DNA from: Agapetus fuscipes
Taxonomy: Eukaryota > Arthropoda > Insecta > Trichoptera > Glossosomatidae
Length of the DNA stretch: 64,000 nt
Direction of reading: 5' to 3'
NCBI GenBank assembly: GCA_951799405.1
Contig: OX637343.1
Location: 3,844,001-3,908,000, forward strand
A program made the position numbers and the translations under genes. Below the pieces are notes generated by a model, which was not told the origin of the DNA, did no database searches, and saw nothing but the letters and a program-made list of their open reading frames with translations. Below are positions 9,656 through 20,212 of this stretch, piece after piece; positions within the stretch are counted from its first letter, which is position 1, and the number at the start of each line of letters is the position of its first letter.

Positions 9656-10012
9656 AAAAGTGTATAAAGGGATTGCAATAGGTAAGCGTCGAAGGGGAAT
9701 ACCTAGGAAAGAATGGATTGATCAGATGAGTGAGATTGCGAACGAATGTAATTTACAGAGTGGAAATAAGAGAAGAGCGTGCATGAAAAGAGTGATGAAA
9801 CATGAGATGAAAGAAGCATGCAAGGACAGAGTCAAGTGGAGGCACTTGTGTGAAAGTACCGGCCATCCCTAGAGGAATGGCGGCAGGAGACGAGACAAGA
9901 CTGTGTCAAGACTTCTGTGTGAATACACAAATTCTTAAAGAAAAGTTCACATGCAGCGACAATTTACACGTGTCTGTTTGTGAGCATACATTTAATATGA
10001 ATTTTAAATTCA
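9656..10012 (+). pseudogene. LINE-A ORF C-terminus plus R3 tail remnant
   Basis: Frame at 9660-9872 reads KRRRGIPRKEWIDQMSEIA, ENKRRACMK-like and CKDRVKWRHLCESTGHP before a stop, the LINE-A C-terminus. A shortened R3 tail follows at 9946-10012 (TACACGTGTCTGTTTGTGAG). No RT palm motifs remain. Confidence 0.8.
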
Positions 10013-10592
10013 TAATTTTTTGAATGAATTCAAACAAAACACTGTTTATTTTCACAATAAAATTTATTTAAAAAGATTAAAATCTTTAAAACAAATTACA
10101 AACGTTTTCGACCTAGTAGGTATGATACCTGATGATGACCTACTGGATGTATGAATTTTAAATGTTAATGTATCTCTTAGCAAATTAGATTCTAGATTAT
10201 TGTAATGAGTTGTATGGACAAAAGTTATATGACAGCTGCGTCGTCACAGGAGGGTATTCTGTCACATGATTTCACTCAGTCAATATAATGGCAGTTCTGT
10301 CATCTTACCTTTCCGGATGAGGTGAAGACACGGGATACGAGTTGGTGATGGGGCATGATGCTTTAGAATTCCTGGATAGCCTCCCATTCCCACAGGTTCT
10401 GCCCATGGTCAACTAATTGATATACTTCGGATGCACTTGGTTCAAACGTCACAACACAAATGATTATAATGTGGCGTTAATGTATTGCAACAATTTAGAC
10501 TCTACCCACAAAATGCGTCCAAAGTGTAAGTGAAATTTGTATGAAAGTATGAGATAGCGCCTCTGCAATCTTCCATGCTAATTTTTTAATAG
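10013..10592. other. unassigned spacer
   Basis: AT-rich first half and mixed second half; no supported gene. Confidence 0.35.
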
Positions 10593-10838
10593 TGACTTGA
10601 TAGGTTGGTATGTGGCTGACCACCAATACTGTGAAAAAATAATCACTTTGCCGATGTCACCCCTGTTTCAGGGAAGGTTTTCAAAAGTTTCAGGGTGTAA
10701 ACTTAATTGAGGTTTAAATTTAAATTGGAAAGTAGTAAGTAGGTACTCATGCTGCATTTGCACGCGCGAACTTACACGTGTCTGCTTATGGGCATGCATT
10801 TAATATGAATTTGAAATGTTATATCTCGGCATGTTAGA
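10593..10838 (+). repeat. R3 copy
   Basis: R3 from TTGATAGGTTGGTATG to a diverged tail. Confidence 0.8.
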
Positions 10839-10974
10839 ACGATTTTTTTTCTTGTTAAACAGAAACTCGTAGGTACTTACTTTAGATGTTTAACATACAT
10901 ATAGTATGTGGTTAAGGGGCGAGTAAAATTTCATTCGACCGGTAAGAGGTCCGCACGTGAATAGGCATACACAA

Positions 10975-11100
10975 AATCGTGTCGTCACCCGTCCGGGTTG
11001 CTAGGGAAAAGGCATACAAATATTCTCTTATTGGTTGCTAAGGATGGCAGTCCCATACAAGACTGACGTATGCTAGCTGAGAAAAAGCTGTACACTAAAA
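10975..11100 (+). repeat. unclassified ~130 bp dispersed repeat (copy 2)
   Basis: CCGGGTTGCTAGGGAAAAGG, TTATTGGTTGCTAAGGATGG and CATACAAGACTGACG; compare 6823-6965. Confidence 0.6.
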
Positions 11101-11179
11101 AATGTTGCAGCTTCATTAATAATTCTAATTTCTAAATGTGTTTTATGATACCTATTATGTTTTTTTTAAACATGGTTTA

Positions 11180-11640
11180 TGTATCATGCGTGCTTCCAGT
11201 ATCCACCTATGGCTTGGAAACAAAGGGGCTCATTCAGTATAGCACCAACAGACTGAGGACGTGCCTAAGGACCATTGAAAGGAGGATGCTGGGAATCAGT
11301 CTCAGAGACAGGGTTCCAAACCAGGAGATCCGTAGACGCACTGGTGTCACTGATGTCATACACCGAGTGGCCTCCTTAAAGCGGCGCTGGGCTGGTCAAG
11401 TTGCAAGACAGAACCATGACAGGTGGCCAAAAAGGATCGTTCAGTGGCGGTCCAGGATGTTCAAGCGGGGAGTAGAGAGACCCCAACTGAGGTGGCTGGA
11501 TGGCATCAAGGGAACTGCAGGCAGAGGATGGCTGAACACAGCAGCCGATAGACAAACTAGCGAAGATTGGAGGAGGTCTACGTCCAGGTGTGGACTGAGA
11601 ATAACTGAGGAATGAGAAGGAAGAAATATTGAGTTTTTGG
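11180..11640 (+). pseudogene. LINE-B reverse-transcriptase C-terminus (RTE-like)
   Basis: Open frame reading LPVSTYGLETKGLIQYSTNR, RMLGISLRDRVPNQEIRRRT, GVTDVIHRVASLKRRWAGQV and GRGWLNTAADR. This is the region after the RT palm in RTE-like insect LINEs (Y..ET; MLG.S..DR..N.EIRRRT; RRWAGH.AR). Palm and endonuclease domains are missing, so it is 5'-truncated. The 14222-13448 copy is its relative on the other strand. Confidence 0.8.
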
Positions 11641-12000
11641 TTTGTCTTTAGAACAATAAATAGACTATTGTTAGATGCCGTATATTGGAATGTATATTTT
11701 TTATTGAGAGAGGAATAATTAATTAACTTCCATTGAATGTATTATTGATTGTTATCACACTTCATTCAGTTCATTCAGTGATTCTCATTGGAAAGTTCTC
11801 GCACAGATTATAAGAGCGAATGAAAACTGAGAGTGACGGAGTAATAAACGGACAAACGCGCTTATGTCTAATCAGCTGATTTTTTTTATAATTACGGAAA
11901 AAACATAATTTTATTTTAAAATTGAATGATGAAGGTGATGTAGATAATGCCAAGCGACGATTCTAAAAAGCAAGGGCGTTGTTTGCATTGAATTTAAGGT
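11641..12000. other. AT-rich spacer
   Basis: Nothing recognised. Confidence 0.35.
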
Positions 12001-12102
12001 TCAACGCGGCATGTGTAAGCGCGAACTTACACGTGTCTGCTTATGGGAATGCATTTAATATGAATCTTAAATGAAATATATCTTTACGACTTAGATTATA
12101 GT
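12001..12102 (+). repeat. R3 3' half
   Basis: GCGGCATGTGTAAGCGCGAA through ATATCTTTACGACTTAGATT. Confidence 0.85.
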
Positions 12103-12159
12103 ACCCGGCGTGTTTCAGAACACCATTTGGACATGTTTAATATTTTTTCCGCAAGTGGC

Positions 12160-12452
12160 GTCCGGTTTATAGTTCAGTTGGTAGAGTGCTTGCATTCCAT
12201 GCCGAGAGCTCGGGTTCGAATCTCAGTGAGGGTGTTGGAGGTGATTTCCCGTTTTGGTGTTTATTACAAACCCAAAATAAAAATACCGGCAAGGTTTACT
12301 CAGCCTATAAAATAAATGAGTATCAGCCCCCTCGAGAACTGGGAAACCCTCACTTCAACTGAAGTGTTTGACGGAATGCCGGCCCCCATAGCAGTAAAAA
12401 TAAATAGGTTCACTTGACATATGCGATACCACGTTATGAGAAATACCGCTTT
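12160..12452 (+). repeat. SINE-A copy
   Basis: A box TAGTTCAGTTGGTAGAGTGC and B box GGTTCGAATCTC are intact. The 3' end breaks off after the TGCGATACCACGTTATGAG region. Confidence 0.85.
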
Positions 12453-12489
12453 CTCCATGTAATCACACGGGGTAAGATTAAGGGGGAAG

Positions 12490-12575
12490 AACTCATGGAC
12501 GACAAAGGACATCGTGGCTGAAAAGCCTATGACAATGGTTCAACAAAAGCACCAAGTCCCTGTTTCGAGCCGCTA
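12490..12575 (+). pseudogene. LINE-C ORF end fragment
   Basis: One frame reads GRQRTSWLKSL, stop, QWFNKSTKSLFRAANK. The stop replaces an arginine codon (CGA to TGA), as shown by the copy at 55133 which keeps CGA. This looks like the C-terminal tail of a LINE; only ~28 codons remain. Confidence 0.6.
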
Positions 12576-13055
12576 ATAAGTGAAAATAAAACTAGGATTC
12601 AAAAAAGTTTTTTTAATTTAAAATAAAAATAAAGTCATCATGATCGCTGATCTTTGATAGAAGTGGCACCAAAATAAGAAGAATGCAAGCTTAAGACTTT
12701 TTTAATTCATTCATTTGTAAGAAATGTCCTGATTTTGATATTTTTTTCTTTAAACAGTAGAAAAATGTTTTTTGAAATGGAAAAAGTGCGCCCAGCTCTG
12801 AATGGCTAGAATAGAAGTAGAGTTGAATATTGCAAGAAGAGAATGAATGAGAAAAGTTGATGGAAACGCGCGGTTGTCGGCGAGTGCCGGGTCTATGTAA
12901 CTATGTACGTAGTGAGACTATTGTTCGTGTGGCACAACTGATGAATATATTCATTGTTTATAATAAAAGTAAATTAGATTATGATAACACATTATATGTG
13001 CGTGTGATTTCTAGCTCTTTATGGCGATGCATAGGAATGCATTTCATCTAAAACT
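12576..13055. other. unassigned spacer
   Basis: AT-rich; no gene supported. Confidence 0.35.
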
Positions 13056-13410
13056 GAGACCGGTCATCACAAGGTTCATCCAGCCTTACAACAACTGGGT
13101 CTTGCTTGAGAATTGTCGCTTTTTAGCGACGACCAAGCTCGTTAAAAGTCCGGTCGATAGCTCAATTGGTAGAATGCTTGCATTCCACGCCGAAAGCAAG
13201 GGTGCGATCAGAAGGTGTACTCATTACTCAGCCTTCACAATAAATGAAAACCAGCCCCCCCGGGAGTTAGGAAAGCCTCACTTCCATGGAAAGTGGTTGG
13301 TGTGAGGCCGGACCCCTTATCCGTAAAAATAAACAGGTCCCGAATCGCCACATGCGACCCCTTCAGGGATAACGCAGGCAAGAAGTTACACTACGTGTGT
13401 AGCTTAGTTG
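13056..13410 (+). repeat. composite SINE: SINE-B core joined to SINE-A (second copy)
   Basis: Same order and junction as 275-690 (GCGACGACCAAG, short A-rich linker, GTCCGGTCGATAGCTCAATT). The SINE-A part has a small deletion after the B box. Confidence 0.8.
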
Positions 13411-13447
13411 CAATTGCAATTGCACACTACGAAAATACGTCGTCTTC

Positions 13448-14207
13448 TTTCTCAGCCTTTCCCAGTTCACTCCTGGTCGTAGGCCTCCTCCAATCCTCTC
13501 CATTTCTATCTATTGGCTGCTGTGTTCAGCCATCCTCTGCCTGCAGTTCCCTCGATGTCGTCCAGCCACCTGAGTTGGGGTCTCCCCACTCCCCGCTTGA
13601 ACATCCTGGGCCGCCACTGGACAAACCTTTTCGGACACCTGTCATGCATTTTTGTTTGTAAATTTAAAATCATCGAGCCCTAAACCCTCGCGGCTATAAT
13701 CTTTCAGTGATTTCTGAGCCTCTTTTGCTTTGTGTAAACACTTGGGAAAGTGTAGCTTCACGGGAGGGCCTTCTGCCACTCGCATCTCACATAACTTTTG
13801 CATGTGAGTCCTGTAACACATCCCCGGATGGGAAGGATGGACAGGGCGTGGGTCGGTGGAGAAGACTGCTTTGCGGCGTGACCTGCCCAGCGCCACTTTA
13901 AGCAGGCCACTCGCTGTATGACATCAGTGACACCAGTGCGTCTACGGATCTCCTGGTTTAGAATCCTGTCTCTGATGCTAACTCCCAGCATCATCCTTTC
14001 AATGGCTCTTTGGCGCGTTCTCAGTCTGTTGGTGCTATACTGAATGAGCCCTTTTGTTTCCAAGCCATAGGTGGATACTGGAAGCAACTCAAAGATCCAG
14101 AGTTTCATGTTAACAGACATTTTCGTGTCGTTGAGGATGTCTCCTAGATTTTCGAAAGCTGCCCATGTTAGTGCTATCCTTCTGGTGATTTCGTTCGCTA
14201 AACTATT
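13448..14207 (-). pseudogene. LINE-B reverse-transcriptase C-terminus with internal insertion
   Basis: On the minus strand: LANEITRRIALTWAAFENLG, VSTYGLETKG, MLGVSIRDRILNQEIRRRTG and RVACLKWRWAGHAAK. The match then breaks from ~13868 to ~13644 and resumes as QWRPRMFKRGVGRPQLRW-like sequence down to ~13448. This is the best LINE-B copy here and includes the segment just after the palm. It is 5'-truncated and disrupted. Known families with this text are RTE-like insect LINEs. Confidence 0.8.
13644..13868. repeat. insertion inside LINE-B
   Basis: Not LINE-B sequence. Bases 13798-13866 are an inverted match to 14480-14570 (for example GAGTCCTGTAACACATCCCC against GGGGATGTGTCACAGGACTC). Identity unknown. 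Confidence 0.55.
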
Positions 14208-14595
14208 GTGCTTGCATTCCATGCCAAGAGCTTGGGTTCGAATCCCACCGAGGGTATCAGAATTGATTTCCCATTGCGGTGTTTATTTCAAACCCAAAAT
14301 AAAATTACAGCAAGGTTCACTCAGCCTTCACAAGAAATGAGTATCAGCCCCCTCTGGATCTGGGAAACCCCCACTTCAACTGAAGTGGTTGGCGTTAGGC
14401 CGGCCCCCTTATCTGTAAAAATAAATAGGTTCCACTCGCCACATGCGATTCCTTCGGGAAGAATGTGGCAAGTAACAACAACCTTCTCTCAGGGTCAGTC
14501 TCCCCACCACTGATCCACGCCCTATATATCCATCCTATTCGGGGATGTGTCACAGGACTCGCATGCAAAAGTTACACAATATGTGTAGCTTAATT
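14208..14595 (+). repeat. SINE-A copy with inserted segment
   Basis: SINE-A from GTGCTTGCATTCCATGCC to the CCTTCGGGAAGAATG region, interrupted at ~14476-14566 by the repeat shared with 13798-13866. It resumes with AGTTACACAATATGTGTAGC. Confidence 0.8.
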
Positions 14596-14965
14596 ACGTT
14601 TATGTTTCGTTTAAAACTGCTCCGTATGAATGTCGAGAAAAACCTGTAGTATATGTATGTTACAAACTGTATATTAATTCAGTTGACAGTCAAATCCAAT
14701 TCGAGAATAGCTGATTCTTGTTCTAGGAGTAACGTACTCTGCTCCAGCATTCTTCTTGCATAGTATGCAGTGCACCTTAGAAATAGCTGGCTGCATGTTT
14801 TGTTGCAAATAATTAAATAGCCAGGCAAATAGTTAGCATGTCTATTTTATTGTGAATCTAGTGAAAGTGAAGCCAGTGATCCAATAACAAGTGAAGTAAG
14901 TGCCGATACTCGGCGTCTACTCGCGCAGGCAGGGCTGCGGCTGCGACGACTCCAAACTCCAGAAC
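14596..14965. other. unassigned spacer
   Basis: Nothing recognised before the solo LTR. Confidence 0.35.
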
Positions 14966-14969
14966 ATAT

Positions 14970-15336
14970 TGTTACGAACTACGAAATAAAAGTACCTACT
15001 CGCATGTACGATAGTGTGGGTACTGGGTAGAACCTTCTGGGAGTAGTCCATGATGGTGGTAGTGCCTAATGACGTTCTGATGTGAGCGAGAGATCAAAGA
15101 ATGATCTGGAATATGCAAGAAAGATCTCTGTTGCACCTATATAAGAGGACTGCAATAGGGTAGCAACCAGAGTGTCGACAAATTATTGAGCCGGGAAGTT
15201 TGAAAGCCAGAGCTAGAAATCAATTGTTGTTATTTGTGAACCAAATTGTGTAAAATAAATTCTGTTAAAATAAATAATTGCAGTCAAAAGAGAACCCAGT
15301 AAAATCATAAAACTATAGTGAATACCAAGTAGGACA
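14970..15336 (+). mobile_element. solo LTR, Ty3/gypsy-like
   Basis: A 367 bp segment starting TGTTACGAAC and ending GGACA, flanked by ATAT on both sides (14966-14969, 15337-15340). It contains a TATA-like CTATATAAGAGG near 15137 and AATAAA signals near 15255-15275, in the order expected of U3-R-U5. No internal gag/pol lies next to it, so it looks like the product of LTR recombination. The gypsy assignment rests on the 4 bp duplication and TGT...ACA ends. Confidence 0.65.
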
Positions 15337-15535
15337 ATATTGTAAGTCAAAAGACGGTCTTGAAGCTTACACTCATGTATCCTAAGATTGACTTGCAGCA
15401 TTGTTCATCAACCTTTGCCGCCATTTCTCCCTATCGATGGTACTTCTTTAGATTTGAAATTAATGCAATTGAAATTGTATAGATGTATTTTTAAGGTTTT
15501 GTTGTTGTTTTTTTAAATGTTATTTATTACTCGTA

Positions 15536-15790
15536 TTCCTTGACTTATAGGTTGGTATGAGGCTGACCACCCATACTGTAAAAAATGGTTCACTTTGCCA
15601 ATGTCACCCCTGTTTCAGGGAATGTCGGCAAGAGTTGCTGGGCTTATGTTCATTTGAGGTTTGGATTTTATTTGTAAGTACACAATCAGCATTTGTAAGC
15701 GCGAACTACACGTGTTTGTTTGTGGGCATACATCTGAGAGCTTTGAATGAATATATCCTTGCAACTTAGATTATAGATTATAGATTATAG
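15536..15790 (+). repeat. R3 copy
   Basis: Full-length R3 with a repeated ATTATAG tail (four units). Confidence 0.9.
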
Positions 15791-15792
15791 AA

Positions 15793-15966
15793 ATTAATCT
15801 GCCTTTACCAAAAACCGGTCACCATAGATCCATCCAGCCTTACACCGACTGGGTCTTGCTTGAGAATGGGTGCTTTCTAAAACAACGGGTAAGCTCGTAG
15901 AGGGCTCTTAAGGTGTGGTTCACACAAAAACAGCACTCACCATATAAATCAGCCTCATATTATTAT
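15793..15966 (+). repeat. SINE-B, 5'-truncated
   Basis: Starts in the core (CTTTACCAAAAACCGGTCA) and runs to AAATCAGCCTCATATTATTA. The head is missing. Confidence 0.85.
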
Positions 15967-16144
15967 TATATTAACAGTTTTTTCTCCTTTTGCTCAGGCA
16001 GGCGCTGTGAACGGTGTTGGTACGTCGAATTATGATCGTAGGATACGCAGCGCGATTCATACGAGATTTCTCACCTGCATGTATCCATCTTGGTGAACCC
16101 ACAGCTTTTTTGTCCTTGTGAAATGTGTGGACTCAACTCTCAAC

Positions 16145-16460
16145 TAAGCTACAAATATAGTGTAACTTCTTGCCGCATTAGCCCCGAAGGGGTCGCATGT
16201 AGCGAGTTGAACCTATTTATTTTTACAGATAAGGGGGCCGGCCTTACGCCAACCTCTTCAGTTGAAGTGGGGGTTTTTCGGCTCTCGAGAGAGTTGGTAC
16301 TCATTTCTTGTAAAGGCTGAGTAAACCTTGCCGCTATTTTATTTTGGAGTTTGAAATAAACACCGAAACGGGAAATCATTTCTGACACCCTCGGTGGGAT
16401 TCGAGCTCGAGCTCACGGCATGGAATGCAAGCACTCTACCAACTGAGCTATCGACCGGAC
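16145..16460 (-). repeat. SINE-A copy, full length
   Basis: Reverse SINE-A from AACTAAGCTACAAATATAGT to GAGCTATCGACCGGAC. Confidence 0.9.
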
Positions 16461-16767
16461 ATAATCTTATTGAAAAGTTTAGTGTTGAGGTGCAGAAAGG
16501 GCAGCCCTGGTTTAGCGATGGCAGTGACTGAAGAAAAAGAAGAAAACGTGCCCGTTGCATGCTTCACTGACGTTCACCCACAATGTCGGTGATAATGCAC
16601 ACCACTCTCTGTCGGCATCACTTTATAATGATAAAATTATTTATCCCAGCCCGGTCACGCGGCAGGTGCAATACATGACCAGCCATACAACACTTACAGG
16701 AATACAAATCACAATAACAGCCAGCCATGAGTCATCAGAATGATTTTTTTATTTTTTATTTTCCTCG
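16461..16767. other. unassigned spacer
   Basis: Nothing recognised. Confidence 0.35.
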
Positions 16768-16815
16768 AAACATTTTTGGATTTGGAACTTTTCGCGACAA
16801 GAAAACGTCAGTCTT
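16768..16815 (-). repeat. fragment of the ~130 bp dispersed repeat
   Basis: TTGGAACTTTTCGCGACAAG and AAACGTCAG; compare 43765-43895. Confidence 0.4.
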
Positions 16816-16817
16816 AG

Positions 16818-17009
16818 CAATCTAAATTGTAAAGATATAGTAAATTTAAGATTCACATTAAATGCATCCCCACAAGCACAGACGTGCAAGTTCGCGCTTA
16901 CACATGCCGCATGACGCATGTGGACTTTCAACATAAAAACGCACTTGCCGACCTTCCCTGAAACAGGGGTGACATTTGAACACTGAACCATTTTTAACAG
17001 TAAAGAACC
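16818..17009 (-). repeat. R3 copy, truncated
   Basis: Reverse R3 lacking part of the middle and its TTCCTTGAC end. Confidence 0.8.
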
Positions 17010-17011
17010 TA

Positions 17012-17331
17012 TAATCTATAATCTAAGCTGCAAAGATATGTTAACATTTAAGGATCATATTAAATGCATGCCCACAGACAGTCACATGTAGGTTTGCGCC
17101 TACACATTCTGCAAGTGTGAATACACATAAACAAAACCTCACATGAACATAAACTTTGCAACTAGCCAGGCAAAATAGGTTAGTGGATTGCATTCCTCTT
17201 CACAAATCTTATAACTCCTGAACCTTTCAACTCCTGCCGCCTTTTCCTGAAACCGGGGTGGCTTTGGCAAAAGTCAACCAATTTTTACAGCACGGGAAGT
17301 CAGCCTCATACCAACCTATCAGTCAAGGAAC
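17012..17331 (-). repeat. R3 copy with SINE-C fragment inserted
   Basis: Reverse R3 of a GC-shifted subfamily (CAACTCCTGCCGCCTTTTCC). A SINE-C piece, GCCAGGCAAAATAGGTTAGT and following, interrupts it at ~17161-17212. Confidence 0.8.
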
Positions 17332-17621
17332 CAATAAAAAAATAATTGTTTGTCTTTTCCTTAGAAACCCGACGGGGTGAAGACTGTGGACCTCATTTTT
17401 TACTTTATTTTTATTGTATTTAGGTATCTGGGGACAGAGAAAAAGCTTTAGTACTTACCTATGTAGTCACTTGTACATACAAGAGAAGATTGTGCTTACA
17501 GAGGGTTCTTGAGAAAATAATAAAAAAGAAAATAAATTCAGACGAGATGGCATAATTTATTTTTATTTTAGCTACCTTATTCTCAAAGGAGGTGAAAAAT
17601 TCTAGAGTTTTGTAGCCGCGA

Positions 17622-17662
<41 letters not shown>

Positions 17663-17922
17663 AAAAAATAGATTTGTGAAGAGGAATGCAATTCACCAAC
17701 CTATTCTACCTGGCCAGAAACAGGTATTAATATCATCATTTAGTAATTCATTTTTGTTAATTATTAATGAATTATTAAATAATAATTACCCAATTACATC
17801 TGTTGAACCAGGGTCAAAGTTAAAGTCAAGTGACCCAAGCGGGGATCGAACCAACGTTGTTCCATTCGAAACACGCTAGAAAGATCAGCCCTCTTGGCCC
17901 ACGCGGCTATAACCCCGACGCA
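17622..17922 (-). repeat. SINE-C copy with long poly(T)
   Basis: A run of about 30 T residues (poly(A) on the element strand), then reverse SINE-C to the tRNA-like head with GGGGATCGAACC. Confidence 0.85.
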
Positions 17923-18988
17923 AGAACAATAAAAAGGAACAATTTTAAAAAGGAGAAGGTTAAATAAACAGCAGAGGAAACCCTGTAATATTTTCTAATT
18001 GACTTATTTTTTATGTTTACATCGCATAATACAATATAGTATGACGTAGGTTCCTACACGCTTATGAACTACAACATCTTTTGTAGTTAGGTATTAAAGT
18101 TTGTCAAGGTCATTCGTATTGGCAAAATAAATAGCTAATGGTGATTTAATTTAATAATATAAAGATTCAAGGTTCGATGACCCTCGGACGCCTTTTGTCA
18201 ATGTTTTTTTACAATCTTTTTGGATTTTTTACTCAGGTAGATAAATGATAAAAAAAAAAAACAAAGTTATGTTTAAAGTATATTTTGTATTAAAAAGGCA
18301 ACGCCGCACAGCTGCTGTCCAATATGGCAAGCTGGTAAAGGAACGAGAGAAGCCCTCTAAGATAAATAAATGGACACAAAATGGGTATTTCGAACGAAAA
18401 CACTAATAAAATCAAAAGCTTTGCACTCAAAATCATGGTATGCACAGATCTGAATATAAAATTTGAATACAATGCAATAAATCAAACTATCTGCACATAA
18501 CCACAATACATCTTAAATTTTTAACCTACAGAATGTTACAATTGTATGAAATCGGATGTATGTACACAGATCACTTCTTTTTCGCTGACACTAAACGTAC
18601 AGCCCCTGCGAAAAGGCTTCCGAATGTTGCCTTGAAAAGTTTGTGTAGTTAACACATTCAAAATTCTATTCATACAATATTTGACTCGCATTTTCAAATT
18701 GTAGGCCAGTGGTTGTTGTGCACAGATCTTTTCTTTGTTGTCTGGCATGTTCTGCCAGCCCCCGACAGAGGGTATGCGCGCGCAACGTTGGCGTTGTAGC
18801 TGGCTGGGGAACGCAGCAAATGCAGGGCTGGCATACCCAATCGAAAGAATTTTGTATGTATGTTGCAAAAATGTAGTTATATTAAAGATTCAAATTCACT
18901 TCATTTGTAAGCACACATGCTTTTTTTTTATAAAACACCAATGCAATATGCTTGCAGTTAAAATTACATTTCGTAATATTTGAAAAAT
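17923..18988. other. unassigned spacer
   Basis: AT-rich with a GC-richer patch at 18700-18850. Open frames on both strands there show no recognisable motif. Confidence 0.35.
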
Positions 18989-19048
18989 AAACTAGGTCCC
19001 CTTCATGGATTACGCAGGCAGAAAGTTACACTACATGTGGAGCTTGTG
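18989..19048 (+). repeat. SINE-A 3' fragment
   Basis: TAGGTCCCCTTCATGGATTA and AGTTACACTACATGTGGAGC. Confidence 0.6.
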
Positions 19049-19149
19049 CGTTTGTTTTAATGGAAACAGTGAATCATTAATGTGGCGCCAATTTGATATG
19101 CCTTTTGGAGAAAGATTTTTAACACAATTCTTATAAGTGCAGATTTGTA

Positions 19150-20212
19150 ATTAGTACAGATACGAATACTGTACTGTACTATACTGTATCCTGCCGCCGT
19201 TCCACTAGGGGTGGCCGGTACCTCCGCAGATGCGCCTCCACTTTTTTCTGTCCTTACAAACCACTTTCATTTCCTCAATATTCATCACCTTTTTCATACA
19301 TACTCTTCTCTTATTCTCACTCTGCAGGTTCCATTCTTTCGCAATCTCACCTATTTGGTCTAACCATTCTTTCCTCGGCCTTCCCCTTCCGCGCTTTCCT
19401 CTGACATTTCCTTTATACACTTTCTTCGTTAGTCGTTCATCATCCATTCTTTCGAGATGTCCGAACCATCTCATCGTACTTTTTTGTACTCTCATTCTCA
19501 TATTCTCTTTTATACCACACTCGTTCATCACCCAATCATTACGTACTCTATCATTCAGTGTCTTTCCAGCCATTGCTCTCAAGTAAGCCATTTCAACCGT
19601 ACATACTTTACTCAGTTCACATTCATTAACTGTCCACGCCTCACTTCCATACATCAATGTCGGAACCAATATGCCATTGTGGACCGCCAGTCTCATATTC
19701 TTCGTAAATTTCCTATTTCTTGCAATTCTTCCAATCGTTCCCATTACACTTCTTCCTCTACTAGCGCGCTTTTCCAATTCTTTCGTCAATTTCCCATTCG
19801 ACTCAAACTTGCTTCCCAGATAATCAAATTCTTTCACGACCTCCACTCTTGTTTCATTCAGTCTTATCTCAATTTCCTCGCATTCCTCAGTCCTGTCAAA
19901 CACTAATACTTTCGTCTTACTAGCATTCACTTTTAAACCGTTCTTACTAAAAACATCATTCATTTTGGTGAGTATCATCTGGAGCTCCTCCGCTGTATCA
20001 GCCAACACTACGGCATCGTCAGCATAGAGAAGAACTCCAACTTTCGTCTCACCCACTTTCACACCATAATGAGAAATTTCTGCTTCTTTCATACAATTGT
20101 CCATGATTATGTTAAATAACCACGGACTCATTACATACCCCTGTCGTACTCCCTTGTAAACATCAAACCATTCGCTACATTTACCATCCACTCTTACATA
20201 ATTTTCTTAAAT
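19150..20212 (-). pseudogene. LINE-A reverse transcriptase, 5'-truncated
   Basis: Longest LINE piece in the window: an uninterrupted minus-strand frame of over 330 codons (first in-frame ATG at 20191, but the frame is open to ~20210). In order: GVRQGYVMSPWLFNIIMD (RT motif), LLYADDAVVLAD (catalytic YADD), KTKVLVF and EFDYLGS (thumb-side motifs), YGSEAWTVNE, RWFGHLERMDDERLTKKVY, GKRGRGRPRKEWLDQIGE and CKDRKKWRRICGGTGHP at the end. The endonuclease and the N-terminal half of RT are absent, so it cannot be autonomous, yet the remaining frame is intact, suggesting recent insertion. A short TACAG-type tail follows at 19163-19190. Clade tentatively RTE-like. Confidence 0.88.

Noticed and set aside
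19230..19906. Plus-strand open frames opposite the LINE-A reverse transcriptase
   Set aside because: Shadow frames of the minus-strand coding sequence.
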